64,000 bases of DNA, taken from the NCBI RefSeq assembly GCF_030530745.1, contig NZ_JAUMUI010000010.1, positions 1 through 64,000 on the forward strand. Direction: 5' to 3'. This DNA comes from Neisseria sp. GTDB lineage: Bacteria; Pseudomonadota; Gammaproteobacteria; Burkholderiales; Neisseriaceae. The notes under the pieces are model-generated. The model had not been told where the DNA came from. It saw nothing but the letters and a program-made list of their open reading frames with translations, and searched no databases. The position numbers were made by a program, and so were the translations under genes. This document shows positions 57,715 to 64,000 of this stretch, piece after piece; the stretch's first letter is position 1, and each line of letters opens with the position of its first letter.

Positions 57715-57903
57715 AAACTTCCTTTTGGGCTCCATGACCCCATGACAGCTATCGCAATGTTAAGGCTTATTTATAGGCGTCTGTTGGACGCCATCAGGAT
57801 TGAATGAGGCATTCTTCAATGCCTCCATGAGTGCGTCTGGTGAGATCTTTTTGTCTTAGGATAAAAGAGAGGAGGAAATTAATTTCCAAGTGTTTGATTT
57901 ATT

Positions 57904-57979
<76 letters not shown>

Positions 57980-58155
57980 GAGTTATGCAAAGATCGCTAT
58001 TGTAAACATATTCCGCCGTCGGCACAAGGCCGCTTGAAAGTGCGGTGGGCAAATAAGGGCGGAAAGTTTTGCTATAATCGCCATCATTTTCAGCCCGCAT
58101 CCGGCAGGCCGTTTGAACGCTTGGCGATTTTTCAGACGGCCTCGAAAGAACTTCA

Positions 58156-59634
58156 ATGAAATATAACGACTTACGCGACTTCATTCAAAAGCTCGAACAA
58201 GAAAACAAACTCAAACGCATCGGTATACCGGTTTCGCCGCATTTGGAAATGACCGAAATCGCCGACCGCGTGTTGCGCGCCGAAGGGCCGGCCTTGTTGT
58301 TTGAAAACGCTGTACGCGCCGACGGCAGCCGTTATAGTTTTCCGGTGCTGGCCAATTTGTTCGGCACACCAGAACGGGTGGCGATGGGCATGGGGGCGGA
58401 GAGTGTGGCCAAATTGCGCGAAATCGGCCAAACGCTGGCTTATCTGAAAGAACCCGAACCGCCCAAAGGCTTGAAAGATGCGTTTGCCAAACTGCCTTTG
58501 CTGAAAGACATTTGGAGCATGGCGCCGAACGTGGTGAAAAAAGCGCCGTGCCAAGAGATTGTCTGGGAAGGTGATGAGGTCGATTTAAACAGACTGCCGA
58601 TTCAGCATTGCTGGCCTGAAGATGTCGCTCCTTTGGTAACTTGGGGTTTGACCGTTACGCGCGGTCCGCATAAAAAACGCCAAAACCTCGGCATTTACCG
58701 CCAGCAGTTAATCGGCAAAAACAAGCTGATTATGCGTTGGCTGGCGCATCGCGGCGGTGCGTTGGATTTTCAGGCGCATAAAAAAGCGTATCCGGGCATG
58801 CCGTATCCCGTTGCCGTAGTGTTGGGGTGCGATCCGGCCACTATTTTGGGGGCGGTTACGCCGGTGCCGGATACTTTGAGCGAATATCAGTTTGCCGGTT
58901 TGCTGCGCGGTTCGCGTACCGAATTGGTGAAATGTATCGGCAGCGACTTGCAGGTGCCAGCGCGTGCCGAAATTGTGCTGGAAGGGGTGATTTATCCCGA
59001 CGAAACCGCGTTGGAAGGCCCTTACGGCGACCATACCGGTTATTACAACGAGCAGGATTATTTCCCCGTGTTTACGGTGGAGCGCATCACCATGCGCGAA
59101 AACCCGATTTACCACAGTACCTACACTGGCAAACCGCCCGACGAACCGGCCGTGCTCGGCGTGGCTTTAAACGAGGTGTTTGTGCCGCTGTTGCAGAAGC
59201 AGTTTCCCGAAATCGTTGATTTTTACCTGCCGCCCGAAGGCTGTTCCTACCGCATGGCGGTGGTGAGCATCAAGAAACAGTATGCCGGACACGCCAAGCG
59301 CGTGATGATGGGTTGCTGGAGCTTTCTGCGCCAGTTTATGTACACCAAATTCATCGTGGTGGTGGACGACGATGTAAACTGCCGCGACTGGAAAGAAGTG
59401 ATTTGGGCGGTTACCACCCGCATGGATCCGGTGCGCGATACGGTGTTAATCGAAAACACGCCGATTGATTATCTCGACTTCGCCAGCCCCGTTTCCGGCC
59501 TCGGCGGTAAAATGGGTTTGGATGCTACCAACAAGTGGCCGGGCGAAACCGACCGCGAATGGGGCAGGGTGATTGAGCGCGATGCAGCCACGGTGGCCAA
59601 GGTTGACGCCATGTGGCGCGATTTGGGTTTGTGA
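58156..59634 (+). CDS. ubiD: UbiD, 3-octaprenyl-4-hydroxybenzoate decarboxylase
   Basis: The 492-residue prenylated-FMN enzyme decarboxylates the ubiquinone precursor. Family blocks are [22 protein letters not shown] at the start, [26 protein letters not shown] (cofactor site), [20 protein letters not shown] with the catalytic acidic residues, and [20 protein letters not shown]. The ubiX cofactor gene is not in the window. It is a single gene; a perfect uptake palindrome lies downstream. Confidence 0.95.
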   Translation: MKYNDLRDFIQKLEQENKLKRIGIPVSPHLEMTEIADRVLRAEGPALLFENAVRADGSRYSFPVLANLFGTPERVAMGMGAESVAKLREIGQTLAYLKEPEPPKGLKDAFAKLPLLKDIWSMAPNVVKKAPCQEIVWEGDEVDLNRLPIQHCWPEDVAPLVTWGLTVTRGPHKKRQNLGIYRQQLIGKNKLIMRWLAHRGGALDFQAHKKAYPGMPYPVAVVLGCDPATILGAVTPVPDTLSEYQFAGLLRGSRTELVKCIGSDLQVPARAEIVLEGVIYPDETALEGPYGDHTGYYNEQDYFPVFTVERITMRENPIYHSTYTGKPPDEPAVLGVALNEVFVPLLQKQFPEIVDFYLPPEGCSYRMAVVSIKKQYAGHAKRVMMGCWSFLRQFMYTKFIVVVDDDVNCRDWKEVIWAVTTRMDPVRDTVLIENTPIDYLDFASPVSGLGGKMGLDATNKWPGETDREWGRVIERDAATVAKVDAMWRDLGL

Positions 59635-59967
59635 TATCGAAAATTGTCTTTTGGACGGTTTGACGATAGTGTTGGAGCTTTTGCCAAACTAGGAGCAAGC
59701 GTGCCACATTTTGGCTTTGGCTGGTGTTGTTGTCAGCCTTTTACTTGATATGTTGATATTTCGGTGATTCGGTTTATTTTGATGCAAAGGCATAGTCCCG
59801 CAAGAAGCAGCTTCCAAGTTTGCCTGCTTCAGGTCGAAAATTCATCTTATTTGGAATAAGGCCGTCTGAAAACGGATATCCGTTTTCAGACGGCCTTAGC
59901 TTAGCAATCAAGAAGACCATAAAAAAAGGAAACCGAAGTTCCCTTTTTAAATGCAAATATCAGGTAC
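59635..59967. terminator. ubiD/rplT convergent spacer with perfect uptake palindrome
   Basis: The key element is the 42-base perfect palindrome at 59857-59898, made of two inverted uptake sequences joined through CGGATATCCG. It can end transcription on both strands. The rest of the 333-base spacer holds no supported gene. Confidence 0.75.
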
Positions 59968-60324
59968 TTAAACCAAAGCAGCTTTGGCTTTTTCCACCAA
60001 CTGTGAAAAGGCGGGTTTGTCGAACACAGCCAAGTCGGCCAAAACTTTGCGATCGATTTCAATGGCGGCGCGTTTGAGGCCGTTCATGAATTTGCTGTAA
60101 GACAGGCCGTTTTCGCGGGCACCTGCGTTGATACGCACAATCCACAATTGGCGGAACTGGCGTTTGCGCTGGCGGCGGTCGCGGTAGGCGTATTGGCCGG
60201 CTTTCATTACCGCCTGTTTGGCTACACGGTAGACGTTTTTACGGCGACCGCGGTAGCCTTTGGCTAACGCTAATACTTTTTTATGGCGGGCACGTGCGGT
60301 TACACCGCGTTTTACGCGTGGCAT
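59968..60324 (-). CDS. rplT: 50S ribosomal protein L20
   Basis: The 118-residue protein is L20 throughout ([57 protein letters not shown]). It is needed for early 50S assembly and, in other bacteria, represses the infC-rpmI-rplT mRNA. It is the last cistron of the unit, 13 bases after rpmI. pheS does not follow; the next gene is convergent ubiD. Confidence 0.98.
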   Translation of the reverse strand: MPRVKRGVTARARHKKVLALAKGYRGRRKNVYRVAKQAVMKAGQYAYRDRRQRKRQFRQLWIVRINAGARENGLSYSKFMNGLKRAAIEIDRKVLADLAVFDKPAFSQLVEKAKAALV

Positions 60325-60337
60325 ATTTCAAACTCCT

Positions 60338-60535
60338 TTAAGCGTAGGGCAACATTTTGGCAACAGAAGCCAAATCGCGTTCGTTTACCATGGCAGTACC
60401 GCGAAGCTGGCGTTTGTTTTTGGTGGTTTTTTTGGTCAGAATGTGGCGTTTGAACGCATGTGCGCGTTTTACACCGCCGTTGCCCAAGACTTTAAAGCGT
60501 TTTTTCGCGCCGGACTTGGTTTTCATTTTAGGCAT
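60338..60535 (-). CDS. rpmI: 50S ribosomal protein L35
   Basis: A 65-residue basic protein, [20 protein letters not shown] at the start, [16 protein letters not shown] in the middle. It is set at the ATG at 60535, although the frame remains open upstream. It lies between infC and rplT. An uptake sequence occurs in the 166-base infC-rpmI spacer. Confidence 0.97.
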   Translation of the reverse strand: MPKMKTKSGAKKRFKVLGNGGVKRAHAFKRHILTKKTTKNKRQLRGTAMVNERDLASVAKMLPYA

Positions 60536-60701
60536 GGGAAAACTCCATAAAGTTTTATCGGATAAGGCATCAGGGGGCGGAAATACGCACTTGAAACCCA
60601 AACACCACGGTTTTAACCGCTGTTTTTTTTGTTTCCAGACAGGCCGTCTGAAAAACACCGCTTCCGGTTGCGGCTGAAACCGGAAACAGAAAATTATAAC
60701 T

Positions 60702-61223
60702 TTATTTCTTTTTCGGAGCAATCATCATCACCATCTGGCGGCCTTCCATTTTCGGAAACTGCTCGACAGTGCCAATCTCGGCCAATTCTTCTTTCACTCG
60801 CTCCAAAAGTTGTGCGCCCAACTGCTGGTGGGCCATTTCCCGCCCGCGGAAACGCAGGGTAACTTTCACTTTGTCGCCGTCGGAAAGGAAACGGTTGATA
60901 TTGCGCATCTTGATGTTGTAATCGCCTTCGTCGGTGCCGGGGCGGAATTTGATTTCTTTAATCTGCACCTGTTTCTGGTTTTTTTTGGCTTCGTCGCGCT
61001 TTTTGGCCTGCTGGTATTTGTATTTGCCGTAGTCCATCAGCTTGCATACAGGCGGTTTTGCGGTGGGGGAAATTTCCACCAAATCAACATCCTGTTCTTC
61101 AGCTGCAGCCAGAGCTTCTTTGAGTGATACCACACCGAGCTGTTCGCCGGCCCCACTGAGTAGGCGCACTTCTTTGGCGGTAATTTCGCCGTTGATCCGT
61201 GCTTCGCGTTCTTGTGCGATGAT
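60702..61223 (-). CDS. infC: translation initiation factor IF-3, ATC start
   Basis: The 173-residue factor is recognised from [39 protein letters not shown] and [23 protein letters not shown]. No ATG is near the family N-terminus. Upstream of the first GTG the frame continues as [18 protein letters not shown], directly after AGGAG and three consecutive ATC codons. I place the start at the second ATC (61223), 5 bases from the Shine-Dalgarno. Rare ATT/ATC starts on infC permit autoregulation by IF-3. thrS is not upstream. Confidence 0.92.
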   Translation of the reverse strand: MIAQEREARINGEITAKEVRLLSGAGEQLGVVSLKEALAAAEEQDVDLVEISPTAKPPVCKLMDYGKYKYQQAKKRDEAKKNQKQVQIKEIKFRPGTDEGDYNIKMRNINRFLSDGDKVKVTLRFRGREMAHQQLGAQLLERVKEELAEIGTVEQFPKMEGRQMVMMIAPKKK

Positions 61224-61638
61224 GATGTCTCCTGTGTCGGGTTGTTTTACCGGCAGGTTCCGCTTCTGCCGACCTGCGCATAAAAATTTGTTTATTGTAA
61301 ACGATTACCGCATCATTTGTGAAGTTTTACAGTTCTTGCCGTTTGAATTTTTCACAATTCTTCCAGTTTCTGCAATGCGCGGTACACGGCCCCGCTACAT
61401 ACTGCAAAATGCTTTTCGGAACAGCGGATTTTCTGCCGATCCGTATTTTGCGACAAATGCCGAAGCCACCCAAGCAGCAACGAAAATCGGTTATCGAAAA
61501 ATCAGCCGAATGTTCATAGACAAATATATGAAGCCACTAACAAAGGCGGCGCATGGAAAGCGGCTTTGACAGTAGCAGTCCCCGGTAAAAAGCAGACCCG
61601 TCTTGGGACATTTATCAGTACGTATAGGAGATTAAATA
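61224..61638. other. gene-free region upstream of infC
   Basis: About 415 bases. The part near infC is expected to hold its promoter and a leader. No thrS coding is present on either strand and no uptake pair or known repeat was seen. AGGAG before 61639 serves the next gene. Confidence 0.45.
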
Positions 61639-61827
61639 ATGAGTGATGTTACCGAATGGGAAGACAGGAAAAAAAGTATCAGCGAGGTGATTCAAGAGAT
61701 GGAAGCATTTGAAGATAAAGAGTTAGTTGTTGTGGTTACGGGTGATGAAGGCAAAACTTTTAAAACAGTCAAACTGATTAGCAAAGGTTTTGAGGACGAT
61801 AAAGTGTATTGTGCCCTTTATATCTAG
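61639..61827 (+). CDS. small protein of unknown function, paralogue 1
   Basis: A 62-residue acidic soluble protein containing KKSISEVIQEMEAFEDKELVVVVTGDEGKTFKTVKLISK and ending YCALYI. It is a clear paralogue of the protein at 63116-63310 (TIEQLIRELKTFEDQQLVVMVSGDGGDTLKPVKLLGK ending YCTLFIEE). I recognise no family. AGGAG lies 9 bases before the ATG. The TAG stop is formed by the TA junction and first base of the inserted element B, so the insertion has probably trimmed two or three terminal residues. Confidence 0.7.
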   Translation: MSDVTEWEDRKKSISEVIQEMEAFEDKELVVVVTGDEGKTFKTVKLISKGFEDDKVYCALYI

Positions 61828-61986
61828 GGTCTGTTGACACAACGCAACGGCGGTGTTTTTGGTCAAAAATCCCCGTCTGCGGCGTTAAAAATGCTCGCAA
61901 GGTGTTCAACCTTGCTGCGCTTTTTGTCTTGCATACGCGGTTTTTGCCTCAAAAAACCGCTTCGCCGGTCAATTGTCAACAGACCC
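61827..61986. repeat. MITE-like element B, full copy
   Basis: A 160-base element, GGGTCTGTTGACA at the left and TGTCAACAGACCC at the right, flanked by TA on both sides. The interior on the other strand reads GAAGCGGTTTTTTGAGG and AAAAAGCGCAGCAAGG, shared with element A. It is non-coding. Ends of the same element occur at 25611 and 34935. Confidence 0.82.
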
Positions 61987-61992
61987 TAGAAT

Positions 61993-62100
61993 TTAGTGCC
62001 CGATTGCCTTGAATATTTGGCAATATTCGTTTCCCATTCCCACCGTCAGCACCAATGCCGCCGCACCGTGGGTTAAAAGCAGTCCGTATTGTGTTTTCAT
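61993..62100 (-). pseudogene. short reverse-strand gene or 5' fragment cut by element B
   Basis: On the minus strand, AGAGG lies 4 bases before an ATG at 62100 and gives a 35-residue frame, MKTQYGLLLTHGAAALVLTV then GMGNEYCQIFKAIGH, ending five bases before element B. The hydrophobic start and truncation at the repeat suggest the 5' remnant of a longer gene. No family is recognised. The remaining 62101-62381 spacer shows nothing else. Confidence 0.3.
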
Positions 62101-62381
62101 CTGCCTCTTATGGATTTTTGCATGTATCTATTTTACACTTCCGCTTCAAAGTAGCGGACGATGTTGGGATAAGTTTTACCCGTACGGTTTAATCCCCATT
62201 GTGGCGGATCGGTTTCTGTGCTTAAAATTACCGCCCCGTTTTGCTATAGCAGGCTGTCTGCCGCAAACAGCACCGCATCGGCGGCAATCTGTCCGAGTGG
62301 TTGAACGTGCTGTTGTCTGTGGGGTAAAATTTAGGATCTGCCGAGTCAGCCCTTACGGTTTCCAATCAACGGAGGACTATC

Positions 62382-63005
62382 ATGACCGAAAACCCCCTTA
62401 CCTTTTATACCCACCCCATGTCGCGCGCACGCGTTACACGCTGGATGCTGGAAGAAACCGGCCTGCCTTATGAAACGGTGCTGTTGGATTACGGCACCAC
62501 GATGAAGGCGCGGGAATACCGCGCCATTAATCCCATGGGTAAAGTGCCCGCAATCAAACACGGCGGTACGGTGGTTACCGAGCAGGCCGCCATCTGTCTG
62601 TATCTGGCGGATTTGGTTCCCGGGAAAAAACTTGCCCCGCCCGTCGGCAGCCCGGAACGCGGCACTTATTACCGCTGGATAAGCTTTATGTCTCCGCTGG
62701 AGCAGTTGATGACCGCCAAAGCCGGCGGTAGCGCGTTGCCAAAACCCGAAACGGCGGGTTTCGGAACCGAACAAGACCTGCTCGACACACTGGAATCCGC
62801 CCTCAAAGACTGCGAATATCTGGCAGGCGGCACCTTTACCGCAGCCGACCTACTGGTGGCAGCCTATGTGGGCTGGTATTTGGAATTCAAACTGCTGGAA
62901 CCGCGCCCTGCGTTTGAAGCCTTTGCCAAACGCCATCAGCAACGCCCGGCGGCACAGCGCGCCTGTGCCATCGACGACGCTTTACTGGCGCAGCGGCCTG
63001 AATGA
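62382..63005 (+). CDS. glutathione S-transferase family protein
   Basis: The 207-residue protein has an N-terminal thioredoxin-like GST domain: FYTHPMSRARVTRWMLEETGLPYE, the conserved cis-proline in NPMGKVPAIKH and the glutathione contact VVTEQAAICLYLAD. The helical C-terminal domain with CEYLAGGTFTAADLLVAAYV (N-capping Asp) follows. The position usually occupied by the catalytic Ser or Tyr is Ser in PMSRAR. It may detoxify electrophiles; the substrate is unknown. GGAGG precedes the ATG. It lies between the two small paralogues. Confidence 0.88.
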   Translation: MTENPLTFYTHPMSRARVTRWMLEETGLPYETVLLDYGTTMKAREYRAINPMGKVPAIKHGGTVVTEQAAICLYLADLVPGKKLAPPVGSPERGTYYRWISFMSPLEQLMTAKAGGSALPKPETAGFGTEQDLLDTLESALKDCEYLAGGTFTAADLLVAAYVGWYLEFKLLEPRPAFEAFAKRHQQRPAAQRACAIDDALLAQRPE

Positions 63006-63064
63006 AAGTTTTTTGCAAAATTAAGCCGAAAAACGACCGCTTGCAGGCGGGCAGAAAACCAAGG

Positions 63065-63093
63065 GCCGTCTGAAAACTTATCTTTCAGACGGC
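63065..63093. terminator. uptake-sequence hairpin after the GST gene
   Basis: GCCGTCTGAAA (63065-63075) and TTTCAGACGGC (63083-63093), 7-base loop, between the GST gene and paralogue 2. Confidence 0.7.
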
Positions 63094-63115
63094 ATTGCTG
63101 TTGGAAGACTAAATT

Positions 63116-63310
63116 ATGGAGAAACATCAAAGTTGGGGAGCGGACAGCAAAACCATCGAGCAGCTTATTCGGGAATTGAAAACTTTTGAAGACCAACAGC
63201 TTGTCGTTATGGTATCCGGTGATGGTGGGGATACGTTAAAGCCGGTTAAATTGCTCGGGAAAGAGTTTAAAGACGGGCGTGCCTATTGCACCCTTTTTAT
63301 CGAAGAATAA
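63116..63310 (+). CDS. small protein of unknown function, paralogue 2
   Basis: A 64-residue acidic protein with the same layout as the one at 61639-61827: a helix-forming start (SKTIEQLIRELKTFEDQQ), two predicted strands (LVVMVSGDGG, KPVKLLGKEF) and the end GRAYCTLFIEE. The C-terminus is two residues longer than its paralogue, whose end is cut by a repeat. No family is recognised. It is followed by a degenerate uptake pair. Confidence 0.7.
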   Translation: MEKHQSWGADSKTIEQLIRELKTFEDQQLVVMVSGDGGDTLKPVKLLGKEFKDGRAYCTLFIEE

Positions 63311-63426
63311 AATTCTCAAAATATCGCATCAAAGGAAGGTTGTCTGAAAGTAACGGATTTTCAGACGGCCTCAAGGGTCGTTTTGGGCAGCCTGAAAACC
63401 TTACTGTGTTTTCAGGCTGATTTGAT

Positions 63427-64000
63427 TTAATTCCGGCACTCGTCCAGCGAGGAAACGACCTGATAGGATACGCCGTCGAAGTTTTCAAAACATTTTCGGG
63501 CGCAGGCAATTTTCTGCCGTTCGCTTTCCCTTAATTTATCGAAATCCACGCCCTCCTGTATGCCTTTGCCCGTATTTTTGGTTTCGGCGACAAAATACAC
63601 TTTCCCGCGGTTTTCCATCACCAGCGCCCAATCTGGGTTGTAATTGCCGATTGGGGTGGGGATTTTGAACCAGCCCGGCAGTTTGAAATACAGGCGCACG
63701 TCTTCGTGGTTTTCGCAATCGTGGGCGAAGCGGTTTTCCGTGTCGGAATCGAGCGGGATATAGTCGGCAAAAATGGTTTTCTGCCGTTTTGCGCTGTCTG
63801 CTTGGTTTACGGCAAAGGTATATCCGTTCATAAAAAATTCCGCACCGTTGTTTTCCAGCTCCTGCCAACGCGCCAGCGTTTGCGCGTATTCCTCTTTTTC
63901 AGGCAGCCTGAAATATTCGATGCCGTCTATCATCAGCGCATTCAAAGCCAGCAGGATTTTTTCCGCCGCCAAATCGATAAAGCGCTGCGGGTTGTTGCCG
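63427..64000 (-). CDS. type III restriction system endonuclease subunit, C-terminal part (partial)
   Basis: Only the last 190 or so residues are inside the window; the frame continues past the right edge (GNNPQRFIDLAAEKILLALN). The block VRLYFKLPGWFKIPTPIGNYNPDWALVMENRGKVYFVAETK is the PD-(D/E)xK nuclease domain of type III Res proteins, with Asp of NPDW and Glu-x-Lys of AETK as catalytic residues. Res cuts unmethylated DNA with the Mod methyltransferase, which should lie further right. Many Neisseria mod genes are phase-variable. Confidence 0.87.
   Translation of the reverse strand, partial: GNNPQRFIDLAAEKILLALNALMIDGIEYFRLPEKEEYAQTLARWQELENNGAEFFMNGYTFAVNQADSAKRQKTIFADYIPLDSDTENRFAHDCENHEDVRLYFKLPGWFKIPTPIGNYNPDWALVMENRGKVYFVAETKNTGKGIQEGVDFDKLRESERQKIACARKCFENFDGVSYQVVSSLDECRN

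Noticed and set aside
62009-62473. 154-codon forward frame before the GST gene
   Set aside because: It overlaps the GST start in another frame, and its sequence has no recognisable features.

Overview
This window looks like chromosome from a Neisseria-type betaproteobacterium. The DNA uptake sequence AGGCCGTCTGAA (the AG variant; the AT variant ATGCCGTCTGAA is rarer) occurs throughout, often as inverted pairs acting as terminators. A Correia-type repeat (49440-49596), an RmpM-type OmpA protein, FarAB, a tamA-tamB pair and metK next to an lpxL-type acyltransferase all agree with this. It is not obviously a meningococcus or gonococcus: several ribosomal and translation clusters have different neighbours from the arrangement I remember for those species.

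Layout. 1-9.5 kb: the end of tuf, rpsJ followed at once by a terminator, sstT, tamA-tamB (outer membrane assembly) and waaA (Kdo transferase). 9.7-20.6 kb: a MITE-like repeat, an aldehyde dehydrogenase, a BCCT transporter, sodA, acnB, aroE-mtgA and glnA. 20.6-22.9 kb: an AT-rich island with a double-glycine-leader bacteriocin precursor followed by six very small membrane-protein genes, two of them a diverged tandem duplicate and one frameshifted at a T tract. 22.9-31.6 kb: an orphan ThiP-like permease, hslO, a yebC-family gene, an RlmL-like methyltransferase, a TRIC-type channel, trpC, a TM2 protein and a lipoprotein hydrolase.

32-34 kb holds the most unusual single gene: a Pycsar-effector-type (DUF5706) transmembrane domain fused to a C-terminal beta-propeller-like domain, with no nucleotide cyclase gene anywhere in the window. 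34-48 kb: murU, ruvC, selO, miaB, zapG, metK, a yqhA-like gene, an lpxL-type gene, an ArnT-like glycosyltransferase, then hemN and fnr divergent around a symmetric FNR-like site, then a cysB-type regulator. 48-57 kb: rmpM, thiL-pgpA-apaG, a sodium:alanine symporter, a DUF488 gene, and farA and farB separated by a terminator and a short MITE. 57-64 kb: an AT-rich orphan lipoprotein, a CAU tRNA, ubiD, rplT-rpmI-infC without thrS or pheS beside it, two paralogous 62/64-aa proteins flanking a glutathione S-transferase, and the C-terminal end of a type III restriction subunit.

Most of the window is core metabolism, envelope biogenesis and translation. The accessory signals worth attention are the bacteriocin island, the Pycsar-like fusion, the small paralogue pair, the restriction gene at the right edge, and a set of TA-flanked MITE-like elements in which two families share an internal core but carry different terminal repeats.
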